Positions 26,426-35,834 are shown, numbered from the stretch's first letter. The stretch: DNA of 64,000 nt from Bacteroidota bacterium (GCA_018267575.1 JAFDYF010000056.1:124001-188000), one strand, 5' to 3'. Notes: a model not told the origin generated them from the letters alone. Numbers and translations are program-made.

Positions 26426-27172
26426 TCAAAGGTCTTTCCCAATCGCCCAAAGAATGCCTCCCAACAAATGTTTCAAATACAAAGGTTCTGAATAGGATTC
26501 CTCTGTATGTCCCATCTCTGTATAAAAGGCGCGGCCACCATCGTAATCATGATACCATGCCATCGGATGGTTATCGCCATTCTCACCGCCTTTATATGAT
26601 TTTTCGTCAATCTTAATCAACACATGTACATCTGGGTTCAGATATTTGAAATTATATAACTCATCAAAACGCTCCCATACATCTGGTAAATCTTTAGTGG
26701 CGGGATGGTTTTTGTCCACTACCATAAATTTGGCTTTTTGCTGAGCAGGGTGCGATTTAAAGTAGCCTCCCACCAAGTCGCCATACCATTGCCAATTATA
26801 CTCACAGTCGGTAGCAGCATGGATGCCCACAAAGCCGCCACCATTGTGTATATATCCCTGTAACGCTTTTTCCTCCTCGGGGCCAAAAACTTTGCCAGTA
26901 GGGCATAGGAATACCAATGCTGCATATTTTTTTAAAATATCGGGGCGGAACATGGTTGAATCTTCTGTGGCATCAACCTCAAAGCCATTTTGGGCACCCA
27001 GTTTTTTGATGGCAGCGATACCAATGGGAATGCAGGAATGACGAAAGCCATTGGTTTTTGAAAATATCAACACCCTTGTTTTTTCTTGTCTGGGTTTTGC
27101 GCTGATGAAAAAAACACCAAGCGATACCAATGCTAATGCCGAGACGATTTTAATAATGCGACTGATTTTCAT
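26426..27172 (-). CDS. Secreted ThuA-domain protein
   Basis: The 248-residue product has a signal peptide (about 1-25) and a ThuA/class-I-glutamine-amidotransferase-like fold. It shows 'KTRVLIFSKTNGFRHSCIPIGI', 'YAALVFLCPTGKVFGPEEEKALQGYIHNGGGFVGIHAATDCEYNW', 'DELYNFK' and 'HPMAWYHDYDGGRAFYTEMGHTEESY'. ThuA proteins were first linked to trehalose use, where ThuA/ThuB (a Gfo/Idh/MocA partner) act on disaccharides through keto intermediates. The biochemical role of this exported form is not settled. It is last in a minus-strand set with DUF1080, a cytochrome and an isomerase. Confidence 0.9.
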   Translation of the reverse strand: MKISRIIKIVSALALVSLGVFFISAKPRQEKTRVLIFSKTNGFRHSCIPIGIAAIKKLGAQNGFEVDATEDSTMFRPDILKKYAALVFLCPTGKVFGPEEEKALQGYIHNGGGFVGIHAATDCEYNWQWYGDLVGGYFKSHPAQQKAKFMVVDKNHPATKDLPDVWERFDELYNFKYLNPDVHVLIKIDEKSYKGGENGDNHPMAWYHDYDGGRAFYTEMGHTEESYSEPLYLKHLLGGILWAIGKDL

Positions 27173-27318
27173 TTTGTAAAATATAAAGTTTGAAATGGGA
27201 GTAAGGCATATGGTGTGGGGTGTAGGGTGGAAGCTGTGGGGTAGAAGGGAAGCCTAGTTTTATTTTTAATCTCGAACTTTAAGCCTTATACCCCTTACCT
27301 TAAACCGTACACCTTTTC

Positions 27319-28050
27319 CTACAGGCTTTTAATCTTGATATTACGAAACCAAACCTCGTTGCCATGGTCCTGCAAATCGATTTTGCCCGATTTGAATGTG
27401 CCAAAATCTGGCCATTGTTTAAACTTGCTTTCCCCTACCATTTTTTTCCAATCATCATTCCACATGGTTGTATGTACCACGTTGTAACCATTCAGGAACA
27501 ATTTCAAGTCGCCATTTTTTGCGATGATCTCAACCTGGTTCCATTCACCAACCGGTTTCACGGTTTCTTTGGAGCAGGGGATCAAATCATATAAATCACC
27601 AGCACGATGTTTGTGTATTTTCCCATCCGGATGGCCATCGTTGTCCAATACCTGCATTTCTGGGCCGGTGTGATAAGGGGCTGAATATTTTGGATCCTCC
27701 TTTACATAAAAGATGATGCCGCTGTTTCCTTTTGGTGATATCTTCCATTCCAACTTAAGGTCAAAATTCTTGAACTCTTTGTCGGTAAGGATATCTCCAT
27801 GGTCATTGGATGAGGTGAGCAAATGCAAGCAGCCATCTTCCACATCCCATCTGTTGCCTACTTTATCTTTGCCATAGCTATGCCAACCCTTGGTGGTTTT
27901 CCCATCGAACAAGGAAACCCATCCTCCTTTTTGTTCGGATTCGGTAAGTGTATTGGAGGGATGAATCTTTTTTTCAATTGGGGACTTTACAGAAAAAGAA
28001 AAGGCTGCCATTGAGAAAATGGCAGCACTTATAAGAAATTGAAATTTCAT
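27319..28050 (-). CDS. Secreted DUF1080 (3-keto-disaccharide hydrolase family) protein
   Basis: The 243-residue product has a signal peptide (about 1-21) and one LamG-like jelly-roll domain of the DUF1080/PF06439 family. It shows 'GWVSLFDGKTTKGWHSYGKD', 'WDVEDGCLHLL', 'DILTDKEFKNFDLKLEWKISPKGNSGIIFYVKED', 'GPEMQVLDNDGHPDGKIHKHRAGDLYDLI' and 'IDLQDHGNEVWFRNIKIKSL'. Members have been shown to hydrolyse 3-keto-glycosides. It starts 5 bp after the cytochrome stop, implying translation from one mRNA. In context it would cleave 3-keto-glycosides made by the GMC dehydrogenases encoded at 34-39.7 kb. Confidence 0.9.
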   Translation of the reverse strand: MKFQFLISAAIFSMAAFSFSVKSPIEKKIHPSNTLTESEQKGGWVSLFDGKTTKGWHSYGKDKVGNRWDVEDGCLHLLTSSNDHGDILTDKEFKNFDLKLEWKISPKGNSGIIFYVKEDPKYSAPYHTGPEMQVLDNDGHPDGKIHKHRAGDLYDLIPCSKETVKPVGEWNQVEIIAKNGDLKLFLNGYNVVHTTMWNDDWKKMVGESKFKQWPDFGTFKSGKIDLQDHGNEVWFRNIKIKSL

Positions 28051-28055
28051 TTAAA

Positions 28056-28463
28056 TTATTTTTTCAAAGTGAGGATGTATTCAACCATTTCCTTCACATC
28101 TGCTTCTTTTAATGCAGGGTGCGGGGTCATAGGAATAGCACCCCAATCACCTGCACCACCAGCAATGACTTTTTTCACTAGGCGGGCAACGGTGGTATCT
28201 GCTGCGGGTGCATATCTTGCTGCTACATCACTATAAGCTGGCCCAATCGCAGCACCAGGGGCATCCTTATGAAGGCGATGACAGGTCGTGCAATCACTAG
28301 ATCCAATCAATTCCAGTGCCTTGTCATTGGAGGTGCTGGCTGTTGCTGTTGTAGCGGGTTGGGCAGTTGCGGTGTCTTTGTTTTCAGTTGCTTTTGTATC
28401 GCTACTATTTCCGCAAGAGGCAGCCAACAAAGCACAAGTAATAACAATTAAACTCTTTTTCAT
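28056..28463 (-). CDS. Cytochrome c lipoprotein (c551/c552 type)
   Basis: The 135-residue product has a lipobox LAASC (Cys17) and a Thr/Ala-rich linker (about 20-45). A small class I cytochrome c domain follows, with CTTCH at 58-62 and the distal Met probably in 'WGAIPMTPHPAL'. It is a membrane-tethered periplasmic electron carrier. Its place in the operon with DUF1080 and isomerase genes, and near GMC dehydrogenases, makes it the likely electron acceptor for the GMC/small-subunit complexes, in the role played by the cytochrome subunit of glucoside 3-dehydrogenases. Confidence 0.92.
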   Translation of the reverse strand: MKKSLIVITCALLAASCGNSSDTKATENKDTATAQPATTATASTSNDKALELIGSSDCTTCHRLHKDAPGAAIGPAYSDVAARYAPAADTTVARLVKKVIAGGAGDWGAIPMTPHPALKEADVKEMVEYILTLKK

Positions 28464-28518
28464 AACTGTAATGAATAAATTAAAAAACTTGTTTCAAAAA
28501 ATAAATGCACGTGCAAAT

Positions 28519-29574
28519 TTACGACAAACCTAAAACCTTACGATTAAAATTTTCGTCGCTACCTGTATTGGCAAAATCGTCAAATGCTTTTTCAGTGGTG
28601 CGGATGATGTGGTTCTTGATAAATGGAGCCCCTTCTCTTGCGCCATCCTCAGGGTGTTTGATACAACATTCCCATTCCAATACGGCCCAGCCTTTATAAT
28701 CGTATGCTGTGAGTTTGCTGAAAATAGATTTAAAATCCACCTGCCCATCGCCCAATGAACGAAAACGGCCAGCCCGATTAATCCAACTTTGATAACCGCC
28801 ATACACTCCCTGTTTTCCGGTCGGGTTGAACTCGGCATCTTTTACATGGAACATTTTGATGCGTTCATGATAAAAATCGATATAAGAAAGATAGTCGAGG
28901 CATTGCAATACAAAATGGGAAGGGTCGTAAAGCAAACAGGCTCTTTTGTGGTTGTTGGTATGTTTCAGGAAGGTTTCATAGCTGATACCATCATGCAGGT
29001 CCTCCCCTGGGTGTATCTCATAGCAAAGGTCAACCCCTTGCTCCTCAAAATAATTCAGGATGGGAAGCCACCGGTTTGCCAACTCTTTGAAACCCGACTC
29101 CACAAGCCCTGCAGGCCGTTGTGGCCAAGGGTAAACAGTGGGCCATAACAATGCACCGCTAAAGCTAGCACAGGCATCCAAACCCAAATTTCGGGAAGCC
29201 TTTGCGGCATATTTCAGTTGTTGGATTGCCCATTCGGTTCTTGCTTTTGGGTTGTTATGCACAGAAGCAGGGGCAAAGCCATCGAAGAGGGCATCATAAG
29301 CCGGATGCACTGCCACCAGTTGCCCTTGCAAATGGGTAGATAGCTCGGTGATTTCTAATCCAGCGGCATTTATGATGCCTTTGATTTCATCCGCATAGGT
29401 TTTGCTTTCGGCGGCTTTTTGCAGATCGATACAGCGGCCATCCCAAGAAGGGATCTGAACACCCACAAAACCCAATCCCTTTGCCCATTCGCAAATGGAT
29501 TTCAGGGAATTGAAAGGCGCAGCATCGCCCATGAACTGCGCTAAAAAAATACCGGGTCCTTTAATTGTTTGCAT
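28519..29574 (-). CDS. Cytosolic sugar phosphate isomerase/epimerase-like TIM barrel
   Basis: The 351-residue xylose-isomerase-like protein shows 'GPGIFLAQFMGDAAPFNSLKSICEWAKGLGFVGVQIP', 'GVDLCYEIHPGEDLHDG', 'ACLLYDPSHFVLQCLDYLSYIDFYHERIKMFHVKDAEF' and 'GWAVLEWECCIKHPEDGAREGAPFI'. The metal ligands are the Glu, Asp, His and Glu of those strands. No signal peptide is present, in contrast to the two Tat-exported paralogs in this region, so it acts on sugar already imported. It is likely cotranscribed with the cytochrome gene 55 bp downstream. Confidence 0.9.
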   Translation of the reverse strand: MQTIKGPGIFLAQFMGDAAPFNSLKSICEWAKGLGFVGVQIPSWDGRCIDLQKAAESKTYADEIKGIINAAGLEITELSTHLQGQLVAVHPAYDALFDGFAPASVHNNPKARTEWAIQQLKYAAKASRNLGLDACASFSGALLWPTVYPWPQRPAGLVESGFKELANRWLPILNYFEEQGVDLCYEIHPGEDLHDGISYETFLKHTNNHKRACLLYDPSHFVLQCLDYLSYIDFYHERIKMFHVKDAEFNPTGKQGVYGGYQSWINRAGRFRSLGDGQVDFKSIFSKLTAYDYKGWAVLEWECCIKHPEDGAREGAPFIKNHIIRTTEKAFDDFANTGSDENFNRKVLGLS

Positions 29575-29646
29575 ATTCGTTTAATTTTTCTCTTCATCCT
29601 ATACATTTTTCTAAAATATTTCACGTAGATGCACAGAGGAAGAGCG

Positions 29647-30024
29647 TTAGTAATTATTTACAATTCTTTTAACCCCATTTTTAAGAAGTTCTTCATTGAA
29701 GTTAATAAGCAAACCTACTTTTATTTCGGTTAATTTGAGATAGGTTAGTAATTGTTTATAATGGACAGGCGACAAGTTTTCGACTGACTTAATTTCAATG
29801 ATGACAGTATCCTCTACTATCAAATCTGCTTTAAATCCAATCTCCATTTTTATTTCTTCGTAATAAACAGGAATTGGAACTTGTCTTAGTACTTCAAATC
29901 CTCTTTTCCCTAATCGGTAGAAAAGAATTTCTTCATATACGGATTCAAATAGCCCGGGACCGAGATTGCTGTGTATCTGAATACTTTCTTCAATAATTAT
30001 TCCTGTGATTTCATTTGTTTCCAC
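29647..30024 (-). CDS. GxxExxY protein
   Basis: The 125-residue product has the defining motif GLFESVYEEIL near residues 29-39 and the late conserved 'IEIKSVENLSPVHYKQLLTYLKL' that resembles a PD-(D/E)XK nuclease core (D, then ExK). Family members are of unknown function and typically sit among degenerate CACGCAGAGACGC-type repeats. The same is seen here, with repeats on both sides. It interrupts the otherwise metabolic operon between the Gfo/Idh/MocA gene and the isomerase, which suggests a later insertion. Confidence 0.9.
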   Translation of the reverse strand: METNEITGIIIEESIQIHSNLGPGLFESVYEEILFYRLGKRGFEVLRQVPIPVYYEEIKMEIGFKADLIVEDTVIIEIKSVENLSPVHYKQLLTYLKLTEIKVGLLINFNEELLKNGVKRIVNNY

Positions 30025-30050
30025 AGCAATATTTTTGATTAAAGATTTGT

Positions 30051-30335
30051 TTTTTCACGCAGGCTCTGAGATTTGCATGATATTGGTTTCAAAAAATATT
30101 TGTGTTCCCCTCAGTGCCTTCAACGTCTCTGCGTAACATTTTTTTCACGCAGGGGCGCAGGGAACGCAGAGAGTTGGATGATATTGGTTTCGAAAACTAT
30201 TGGTGTTCTCCTCTGTGCTCTCCGCGTCTATGCGTGACATTTTTTTGCACGCAGAGACGCGGAGAGTTGCATGATATTTAGTTTCGGAAAGCATAAAACA
30301 CCAATCTACGCCTTTGCGAGATATCTTTTTACATC
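30051..30335. repeat. About three degenerate ~90-100-bp tandem repeats next to the GxxExxY gene
   Basis: Three imperfect units begin near 30051, 30139 and 30240. Each opens with a T-run plus CACGCAG, then GCATGATATTGGTTTCG-like sequence, then a CTCTGCGTG-type end that is roughly complementary to the start. A further fragment (TCACGTAGATGCACAGAGGA, 29621-29640) abuts the 3' end of the GxxExxY gene. The last unit runs into the end of the Gfo/Idh/MocA frame. Confidence 0.75.
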
Positions 30336-31495
30336 TTGTAATCCGTCCACTTTTTATCACTATTCGATGATTCCACAACATTATCAATAAATGCCATTCC
30401 CCTGATACCATCCTCCACACCTGGGAAATCCAGCGCTTCCTTGGATGGGGTAGTACCATCGATTTTTGCGGAAAGGGTCAATGCGAAATTGCGATAGATA
30501 TTACCGAATGCTTCCAAATATCCTTCTGGGTGACCACCCGGTGTGCGGCAATTTTGTGTGGCATAGCTGGACAATCGGTCGCCATAGTTTCCTCCAGCCC
30601 TCAATATTTGTGCGGGTTGGTCCAACCACTTTATGATCATAGTATTTGGCTCATGCTGTGCCCATTCCAATCCTCCTTTCTCACCGTAGATGCGTATACG
30701 CAAAGCGTTTTCTTCGCCTGCGGCTATCTGTGAGGCCATCAGTACGCCAGCAGCGCCATTATCGAACCGGAGCAATACATTGCCATCGTCGTCCAATGCT
30801 CTCCCCGGAACCATTGCGTTCAGATCTGCACAAAGTTTTGTGATTTTGGAACCAGTAATATATTCAGCCAGATGGGCAGCATGCGTACCGATATCTCCCA
30901 TACAACCGCTCTTGCCCGATTTTTTTGGGTCGGTTCTCCAAGCGGCCTGGGCATTTCCTTCCCGCTCTGATAATTTGCTGAGCCAGCCCTGTGGATATTC
31001 CACCCACACTTTTCTGATTTTTCCAAACACCCCATCCTTCACCATTTGTTTTGCTTGCTTTACCAAGGGGTATCCAGAATAGGTATGCGTGAGGCATAAG
31101 GTAAGCCCTGTTTCCTCTACTTTCTTTTTTAACTGTTTTGCTTCATCGAGGGTAAAAGTGATTGGTTTTTCGATCACCACATTGAAACCTTTATCCAAAG
31201 CCATCATCGCTGGGGCAAAGTGGGCAAAATTGGGGGTCACGATGGTCACAAAATCCATGCGCTTGTCCGCAGGCATCTTGCTTTCTTTTTCGAGCATCTC
31301 CTCAAAAGTGAGGTAGGTTCTGTCTTCTGGCAGAAAGAGCATTTTGCCCGAGTCCTTTGCAATGTCGGGGTTGATGCTCAGTGCACCACAAACGAGTTCG
31401 ATGAGTCCATCCATATTGGCAGCAATGCGGTGGATGGCGCCGATGAAGGCATCCTTGCCCCCACCAACCATTCCCATCCTTAATTTTCTGTTCAT
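30329..31495 (-). CDS. Gfo/Idh/MocA family oxidoreductase, cytosolic
   Basis: The 388-residue product lacks a signal peptide. It shows 'RKLRMGMVGGGKDAFIGAIHRIAANMDG' (dinucleotide-binding), 'FVTIVTPNFAHF', the catalytic Lys in 'GFNVVIEKPITFTLDEA' and 'SGKSGCMGDIGTHAAHLAEYITG' with the active-site Asp/His. The C-terminal end is 'FPGVEDGIRGMAFIDNVVESS'. Relatives interconvert hydroxyl and keto groups on sugars and inositols. As the first gene of the minus-strand set and divergent from the MFS transporter, it fits reduction or oxidation of an imported keto-sugar. Confidence 0.91.
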   Translation of the reverse strand: MNRKLRMGMVGGGKDAFIGAIHRIAANMDGLIELVCGALSINPDIAKDSGKMLFLPEDRTYLTFEEMLEKESKMPADKRMDFVTIVTPNFAHFAPAMMALDKGFNVVIEKPITFTLDEAKQLKKKVEETGLTLCLTHTYSGYPLVKQAKQMVKDGVFGKIRKVWVEYPQGWLSKLSEREGNAQAAWRTDPKKSGKSGCMGDIGTHAAHLAEYITGSKITKLCADLNAMVPGRALDDDGNVLLRFDNGAAGVLMASQIAAGEENALRIRIYGEKGGLEWAQHEPNTMIIKWLDQPAQILRAGGNYGDRLSSYATQNCRTPGGHPEGYLEAFGNIYRNFALTLSAKIDGTTPSKEALDFPGVEDGIRGMAFIDNVVESSNSDKKWTDYKM

Positions 31496-31572
31496 GTTCA
31501 GTTTGATTTATCAGTTAGTGAAAAGATTTTACCAAAATTGCGATTTGCATTCAACAAAACGAAAAACTTTTT

Positions 31573-31580
31573 CAAAATTA
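31573..31580 (-). promoter_or_regulatory. Candidate -7 element (TAATTTTG) for the minus-strand sugar operon
   Basis: TAATTTTG on the minus strand (31580-31573) is an exact TAnnTTTG match, 77 bp before the ATG at 31495, in the 253-bp divergent gap with the MFS gene. No good -33 is visible. Confidence 0.45.
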
Positions 31581-31748
31581 TCAATTGAATGATGAATGCG
31601 TTTGGAAATTTGAAAATAAAAATTACATTTACTATTCTATTTTGATTAAGCGATTTTTTGTGCCACTAAAATAGAACTGCTAATCCTAAAGGTCTTCTAA
31701 ATTAAAATTAACTAACGATTATTTATCTAACAACCTAAACAACTTGCC

Positions 31749-33032
31749 ATGCAGACAACAATTCACCGTGAGAAACTATTTTTGGCCGCCTGTCTAGCGC
31801 TACTAGTTACCTCCCTTTCTTTTGGTATAAGGGCTGGTATCTTGAGTAAGCTCGGCACCGATTTCAATCTGGATTCAGCTCAATTGGGTACAATTGCTGC
31901 GACCGCATTTTGGGGGTTTCCTCTAGCAGTGATTATCGGTGGCATGGTGGTGGATATCATTGGCATGAAAAAACTGTTGGTGGCTGCATTTGTGTTCCAC
32001 CTTGCAGGTATTGGTCTTACCATTTTTGCAAATGGTTACTGGACCCTGTTTTTATCCACCTTATTGATAGGTATTGCCAACGGCACGGTTGAAGCAGCTT
32101 GCAATCCTTTGGTTGCTTCCCTATTTCCTGATAATAAAACCACTAAACTCAACCATTTCCATTTATGGTTTCCAGGCGGTATTGTGATAGGTACATTGAT
32201 TGTTTTCTTTTTAAATAAACTGGGAGTGAGCTGGCAAATGGAAGTAGCGACCATGTTGATCCCTACCGTGATTTATGGATTTTTATTTTCCAAACTTCAT
32301 TTCCCCGTTACAGAACGTGTGGCCTCAGGGGTATCCACCGCGGAAATGTACAAAGCGTTGCTGAAGCCGCTTTTCCTTTTTATGATTATCTGCATGTTTG
32401 GAACAGCTATTACCGAACTGTTTACAGAGCAATGGGTAGATGTGCTGCTTAGGAATGTAACGGACAATGCCTTGTTAATACTTACTTTGGATACTGGGGT
32501 AATGGTTGTAGGTCGTGCCTTTGCCGGTCCGGTTGTGCACCGGTTCTCACCACAGGGGGTATTGCTTATATCAACCATTTTGGCTGCCATCGGTTTGTAT
32601 ATGTTAGGACATTCAACTGGCAACACTATCTTTCTGGGTGCACTGATTTTTGGTATGGGGGTTTGCTATTTCTGGCCAACCATGTTGGGTTTTGTTTCTG
32701 AGAACCTTCCTGAAACGGGTGCGGTAGGAATGAACCTCATGGGCGGTGCGGGTATGTTTGCTGTTTCCTTATATATGATATTTATGGGTGGATATTTTGA
32801 CAGATCGATTGCAGCAAAATTGCCTGCGGGTGCGGATGTGAGTCAGTATAATGCGGCTGCCCCTGGATCCGATATGGCCAATGCATTGGCAGAAGCCAAA
32901 AAAGCAGCTGGCCCGGAAATCCTAAATGCCACACTGATGATACCTATTGTTTTGATAGTTGCGTTTGCTGGATTGTTTTTCTACATGCGTGGTAGAAAGA
33001 AGCCGGTTTTGGTAAATCAGAATGCCGCATAA
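31749..33032 (+). CDS. MFS transporter (FucP-like sugar/H+ symporter type)
   Basis: The 427-residue product has about 12 membrane helices in two halves, with MFS loop motifs 'GGMVVDIIGMKKLLVAAF' and 'GRAFAGPVVHRFSPQGVLL'. Segments such as 'GTVEAACNPLVASLFPDNKTTKLNHFHLWFPGG' and 'GAVGMNLMGGAGMFAVSLYMIFMGGYFD' resemble the fucose/glucose/galactose permease branch. It heads the plus-strand set (MFS, isomerase, three GMCs, small subunit). It probably imports the monosaccharide or keto-sugar released in the periplasm. Confidence 0.9.
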   Translation: MQTTIHREKLFLAACLALLVTSLSFGIRAGILSKLGTDFNLDSAQLGTIAATAFWGFPLAVIIGGMVVDIIGMKKLLVAAFVFHLAGIGLTIFANGYWTLFLSTLLIGIANGTVEAACNPLVASLFPDNKTTKLNHFHLWFPGGIVIGTLIVFFLNKLGVSWQMEVATMLIPTVIYGFLFSKLHFPVTERVASGVSTAEMYKALLKPLFLFMIICMFGTAITELFTEQWVDVLLRNVTDNALLILTLDTGVMVVGRAFAGPVVHRFSPQGVLLISTILAAIGLYMLGHSTGNTIFLGALIFGMGVCYFWPTMLGFVSENLPETGAVGMNLMGGAGMFAVSLYMIFMGGYFDRSIAAKLPAGADVSQYNAAAPGSDMANALAEAKKAAGPEILNATLMIPIVLIVAFAGLFFYMRGRKKPVLVNQNAA

Positions 33033-33138
33033 TGAGCTAGAATGGAGTATTACTCAACCGTTCATTATGTTAAAACTTGATAATCTTGTGATTCGGGATA
33101 CTGTTTTTTTGTAAATTACTATTTTAAGTATTGTATAC

Positions 33139-34026
33139 ATGCCAAATAATCAATCGCGGCGAAGTGCTATCAAAAATATTGTTGCAGGAACTGCCGCCAT
33201 CGGCGCATCCAGCATGCTGCCTTCATTCTCTTTTGCAGAACAAAAAAAATCGACTGCCTTGAAAGGAAATATCAACCATTCCGTTTGCCAATGGACCTAT
33301 AGCTTTATTACTGTCGAAGAACTCTGTAAGGCAGTAAAAGACATTGGCTTTAATGCTATTGACCTGATGGGTCCAAAAGATTGGCCCATGCTACAGAAAT
33401 ATGGTATCTATAGTTCTATGTGCTATATCGCTGGGGAGGTTAGCCTTACCAAAGGCTTTAACGACAAAGCCAATCATGAGTATCTCATCAAACAATATCT
33501 GGATGTAATACCCATGATGGTGAAGGCGGGATATAAAGATGTGATTTGTTTCAGCGGTAGCCGCAATGGGATGGACGATTGGACGGGTCTTGATAATTGT
33601 ACTGTTGGCTTACAAAAGATAATGCCCGCAGCAGAAAAAGCAGGGATCACATTGCACATGGAATTATTGAATAGCAAGGTTGACCATAAAGATTATATGT
33701 GCGACCATACCAAATGGGGCGTTGAATTGTGCAAACGCATTGGCTCTCCCAATTTTAAACTGCTCTATGATATCTACCATATGCAGATCGATGAGGGGGA
33801 CGTGATCAGGACCATTCGTGATTACCATCAATATATTGGACATTACCATACTGGAGGGGTGCCAGGTAGGCATGAAATAGACGATTCGCAGGAGCTTTAT
33901 TATCCTGCTATCATGAAAGCGATTTTGGAAACCGGCTATAAGGGATATGTGGCGCAAGAGTTTATCCCTGCAGCGGAAGACAAAATTGCATCCTTACGTA
34001 AGGCTATTCAGATATGTGATGTTTAA
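33139..34026 (+). CDS. Tat-exported hydroxypyruvate-isomerase-like TIM barrel
   Basis: The 295-residue product has a Tat signal 'QSRRSAIKNIVAGTAAIGASSML' and a TIM barrel related to hydroxypyruvate isomerase (Hyi/OtnI). It shows 'HSVCQWTYSFITVEELCKAVKDIGFNAIDLMGPKDWPML', 'GITLHMELLNSKVDHKDYMCDHTKWGVELC', 'FKLLYDIYHMQIDEGDVIRTIRDYHQYIGHYHTGGVPGRHEID' and 'GYVAQEFIPAAED'. All expected metal ligands (E, D, H, E) are present. Export is unusual for Hyi-type enzymes and suits a keto-sugar isomerisation or deglycosylation step in the periplasm. It lies 131 bp before the first GMC gene. Confidence 0.9.
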   Translation: MPNNQSRRSAIKNIVAGTAAIGASSMLPSFSFAEQKKSTALKGNINHSVCQWTYSFITVEELCKAVKDIGFNAIDLMGPKDWPMLQKYGIYSSMCYIAGEVSLTKGFNDKANHEYLIKQYLDVIPMMVKAGYKDVICFSGSRNGMDDWTGLDNCTVGLQKIMPAAEKAGITLHMELLNSKVDHKDYMCDHTKWGVELCKRIGSPNFKLLYDIYHMQIDEGDVIRTIRDYHQYIGHYHTGGVPGRHEIDDSQELYYPAIMKAILETGYKGYVAQEFIPAAEDKIASLRKAIQICDV

Positions 34027-34157
34027 AGGGATAAAGAGATCTGTGTTAAAATAAAATTTTCCATTCTTTTTTACGTGGATCAAACTGGTCACTCCTGATT
34101 CAAGTTGCAATAGATAGTATAACCAAAGTAATTTCTTAACAATAAAGTTGAAACAAA

Positions 34158-35834
34158 ATGGCGGATAATGTGTACGATGCGATTGTCATTGGTTCAGGGA
34201 TCAGTGGCGGCTGGGCTGCAAAAGAGCTTACAGAAAAGGGTTTGAAAACGATTATGCTTGAAAGGGGGATGAATATCGAGCATATCAAAGATTATACAGA
34301 AGCGGGTAAGGAAGCATGGGACTATCCCCACCGTGGTCATCGGACGCAGCAGATGATCAAGGATTACCCAAAGCTTAAAAGAGATTACCCATTAAATGAA
34401 CGCAATCTGAGTTGGTGGGCCAGTGATAAGGATTCTCCCTATACCGAAGTAAAACGTTTTGATTGGTTCCGTGGTTACCATGTGGGCGGTCGCTCTTTGC
34501 TTTGGGGCAGACAAACCTATCGCTGGAGCGATATGTATTTTGAGGAAAATGCCAAGGATGGTATCGCCATCGATTGGCCTGTTCGTTATAAGGACATCGA
34601 GCCTTGGTATGAATACGTTGAAAAATTTGCAGGCATCAGTGGATCTAAAGAAGGTTTGCCGGAGTTGCCCGATAGCCATTTCTTGCCACCCATGGAAATG
34701 AACTGCGTGGAGAAAGATGTCTCTGCCAGGGTCAAGGAACATTATAAAGGGATCCGCAAAATGATCATCGGACGATGTGCCCATGCCACCGTGCCTCTGA
34801 ACGGTAGGCAATGCCAGTTTCGTGATAAATGTTGGTACGGTTGCCCCTATGGTGGTTATTTCAGTACACAGTCTGCCACATTGCCCGCAGCTATGGCTAC
34901 CAAAAATCTTACTGTAAGGCCATGGTCCATTGTGACCAAAATTTTGTACGATAAGGATTCAAAAAAAGCAACAGGAGTAGAGGTATTGGATGCCGAAACG
35001 AACAAAACCTATACATTCAAAGCGAAAATTATTTTCCTGAACGCATCCACCTTTAACAGTGCTTGGATCTTGATGAATTCGGCCACCGATATTTGGCCCG
35101 ATGGGCTGGGCAGTAGTAGTGGTGAGCTAGGGCATAATGTAATGGACCATCATCTCAATGTTTCCGCTGGTGGTATTGTTGAGGGCTATGAAGATAAATA
35201 TATTTTCGGGAGGCGAGCCAATGGTATTTATATTCCTAGGTATCGCAATTTTTTTGGTGACAAAAGAGATTACATACGTGGGTTTGGTTATCAGGGTGGG
35301 GCAGGCAGGGCCGGCTATGATAGCAGGGCTGCTGAATACAGCATAGGAGCTGAATTGAAAGAAGCTTGCACGGAACCGGGGGTTTGGGAAATGGGTATGG
35401 GTGGTTTTGGCGAAACACTTCCTTATCATGAGAACAAAGTAACGCTTGATAAAAATACCAAGGACAAATGGGGACTAAATGTACTTTCCTTCGATTGTGA
35501 ATTGAAAGAAAATGAATTGAAGATGCGCAAGGACATGCTAAACGATGCCATCGAAATGTTGGAAGCTGCCGGTGTAAAAAATGTCAAAGGCTCCGACACC
35601 AACCCCTATCTCGGTCGTGGCATACACGAAATGGGTACGGCACGAATGGGCAAGGATCCCAAAACTTCCGTTCTTAACAAATGGAATCAGGTTTGGGATG
35701 CGCAGAACGTTTTTGTCACAGATGGATCTTTTATGACTTCAGCAGCTTGTCAAAACCCTTCCTTGACTTATATGGCATTCACTGCAAGAGCGGCGGATCA
35801 TGCGGTGAGTGAGTTGAAGAAAGGGAATATTTGA
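34158..35834 (+). CDS. GMC-family FAD dehydrogenase, copy 1
   Basis: The 558-residue flavoprotein has the FAD dinucleotide motif 'DAIVIGSGISGGWAAKEL', 'LERGMNIEH' and 'FRGYHVGGRSLLWGRQTYRWSD' (FAD-attachment region). A Cys-containing 'GRQCQFRDKCWYGCPYGGYFSTQS' and the active-site 'GRGIHEMGTARMG' (catalytic His) and 'CQNPSLTYM' (Asn) follow. No signal peptide is present. It matches the large subunits of gluconate/fructose/glucoside-3-dehydrogenase type complexes. Such subunits are co-exported with a Tat-signal small subunit, here the protein at 39806. A duplication of this gene and its spacer gave copy 2. Confidence 0.9.
   Translation: MADNVYDAIVIGSGISGGWAAKELTEKGLKTIMLERGMNIEHIKDYTEAGKEAWDYPHRGHRTQQMIKDYPKLKRDYPLNERNLSWWASDKDSPYTEVKRFDWFRGYHVGGRSLLWGRQTYRWSDMYFEENAKDGIAIDWPVRYKDIEPWYEYVEKFAGISGSKEGLPELPDSHFLPPMEMNCVEKDVSARVKEHYKGIRKMIIGRCAHATVPLNGRQCQFRDKCWYGCPYGGYFSTQSATLPAAMATKNLTVRPWSIVTKILYDKDSKKATGVEVLDAETNKTYTFKAKIIFLNASTFNSAWILMNSATDIWPDGLGSSSGELGHNVMDHHLNVSAGGIVEGYEDKYIFGRRANGIYIPRYRNFFGDKRDYIRGFGYQGGAGRAGYDSRAAEYSIGAELKEACTEPGVWEMGMGGFGETLPYHENKVTLDKNTKDKWGLNVLSFDCELKENELKMRKDMLNDAIEMLEAAGVKNVKGSDTNPYLGRGIHEMGTARMGKDPKTSVLNKWNQVWDAQNVFVTDGSFMTSAACQNPSLTYMAFTARAADHAVSELKKGNI

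Noticed and set aside
30051..30335. Possible CRISPR array
   Set aside because: Only three degenerate units of 90-100 bp, without constant short repeats or unique spacers, and no cas genes.
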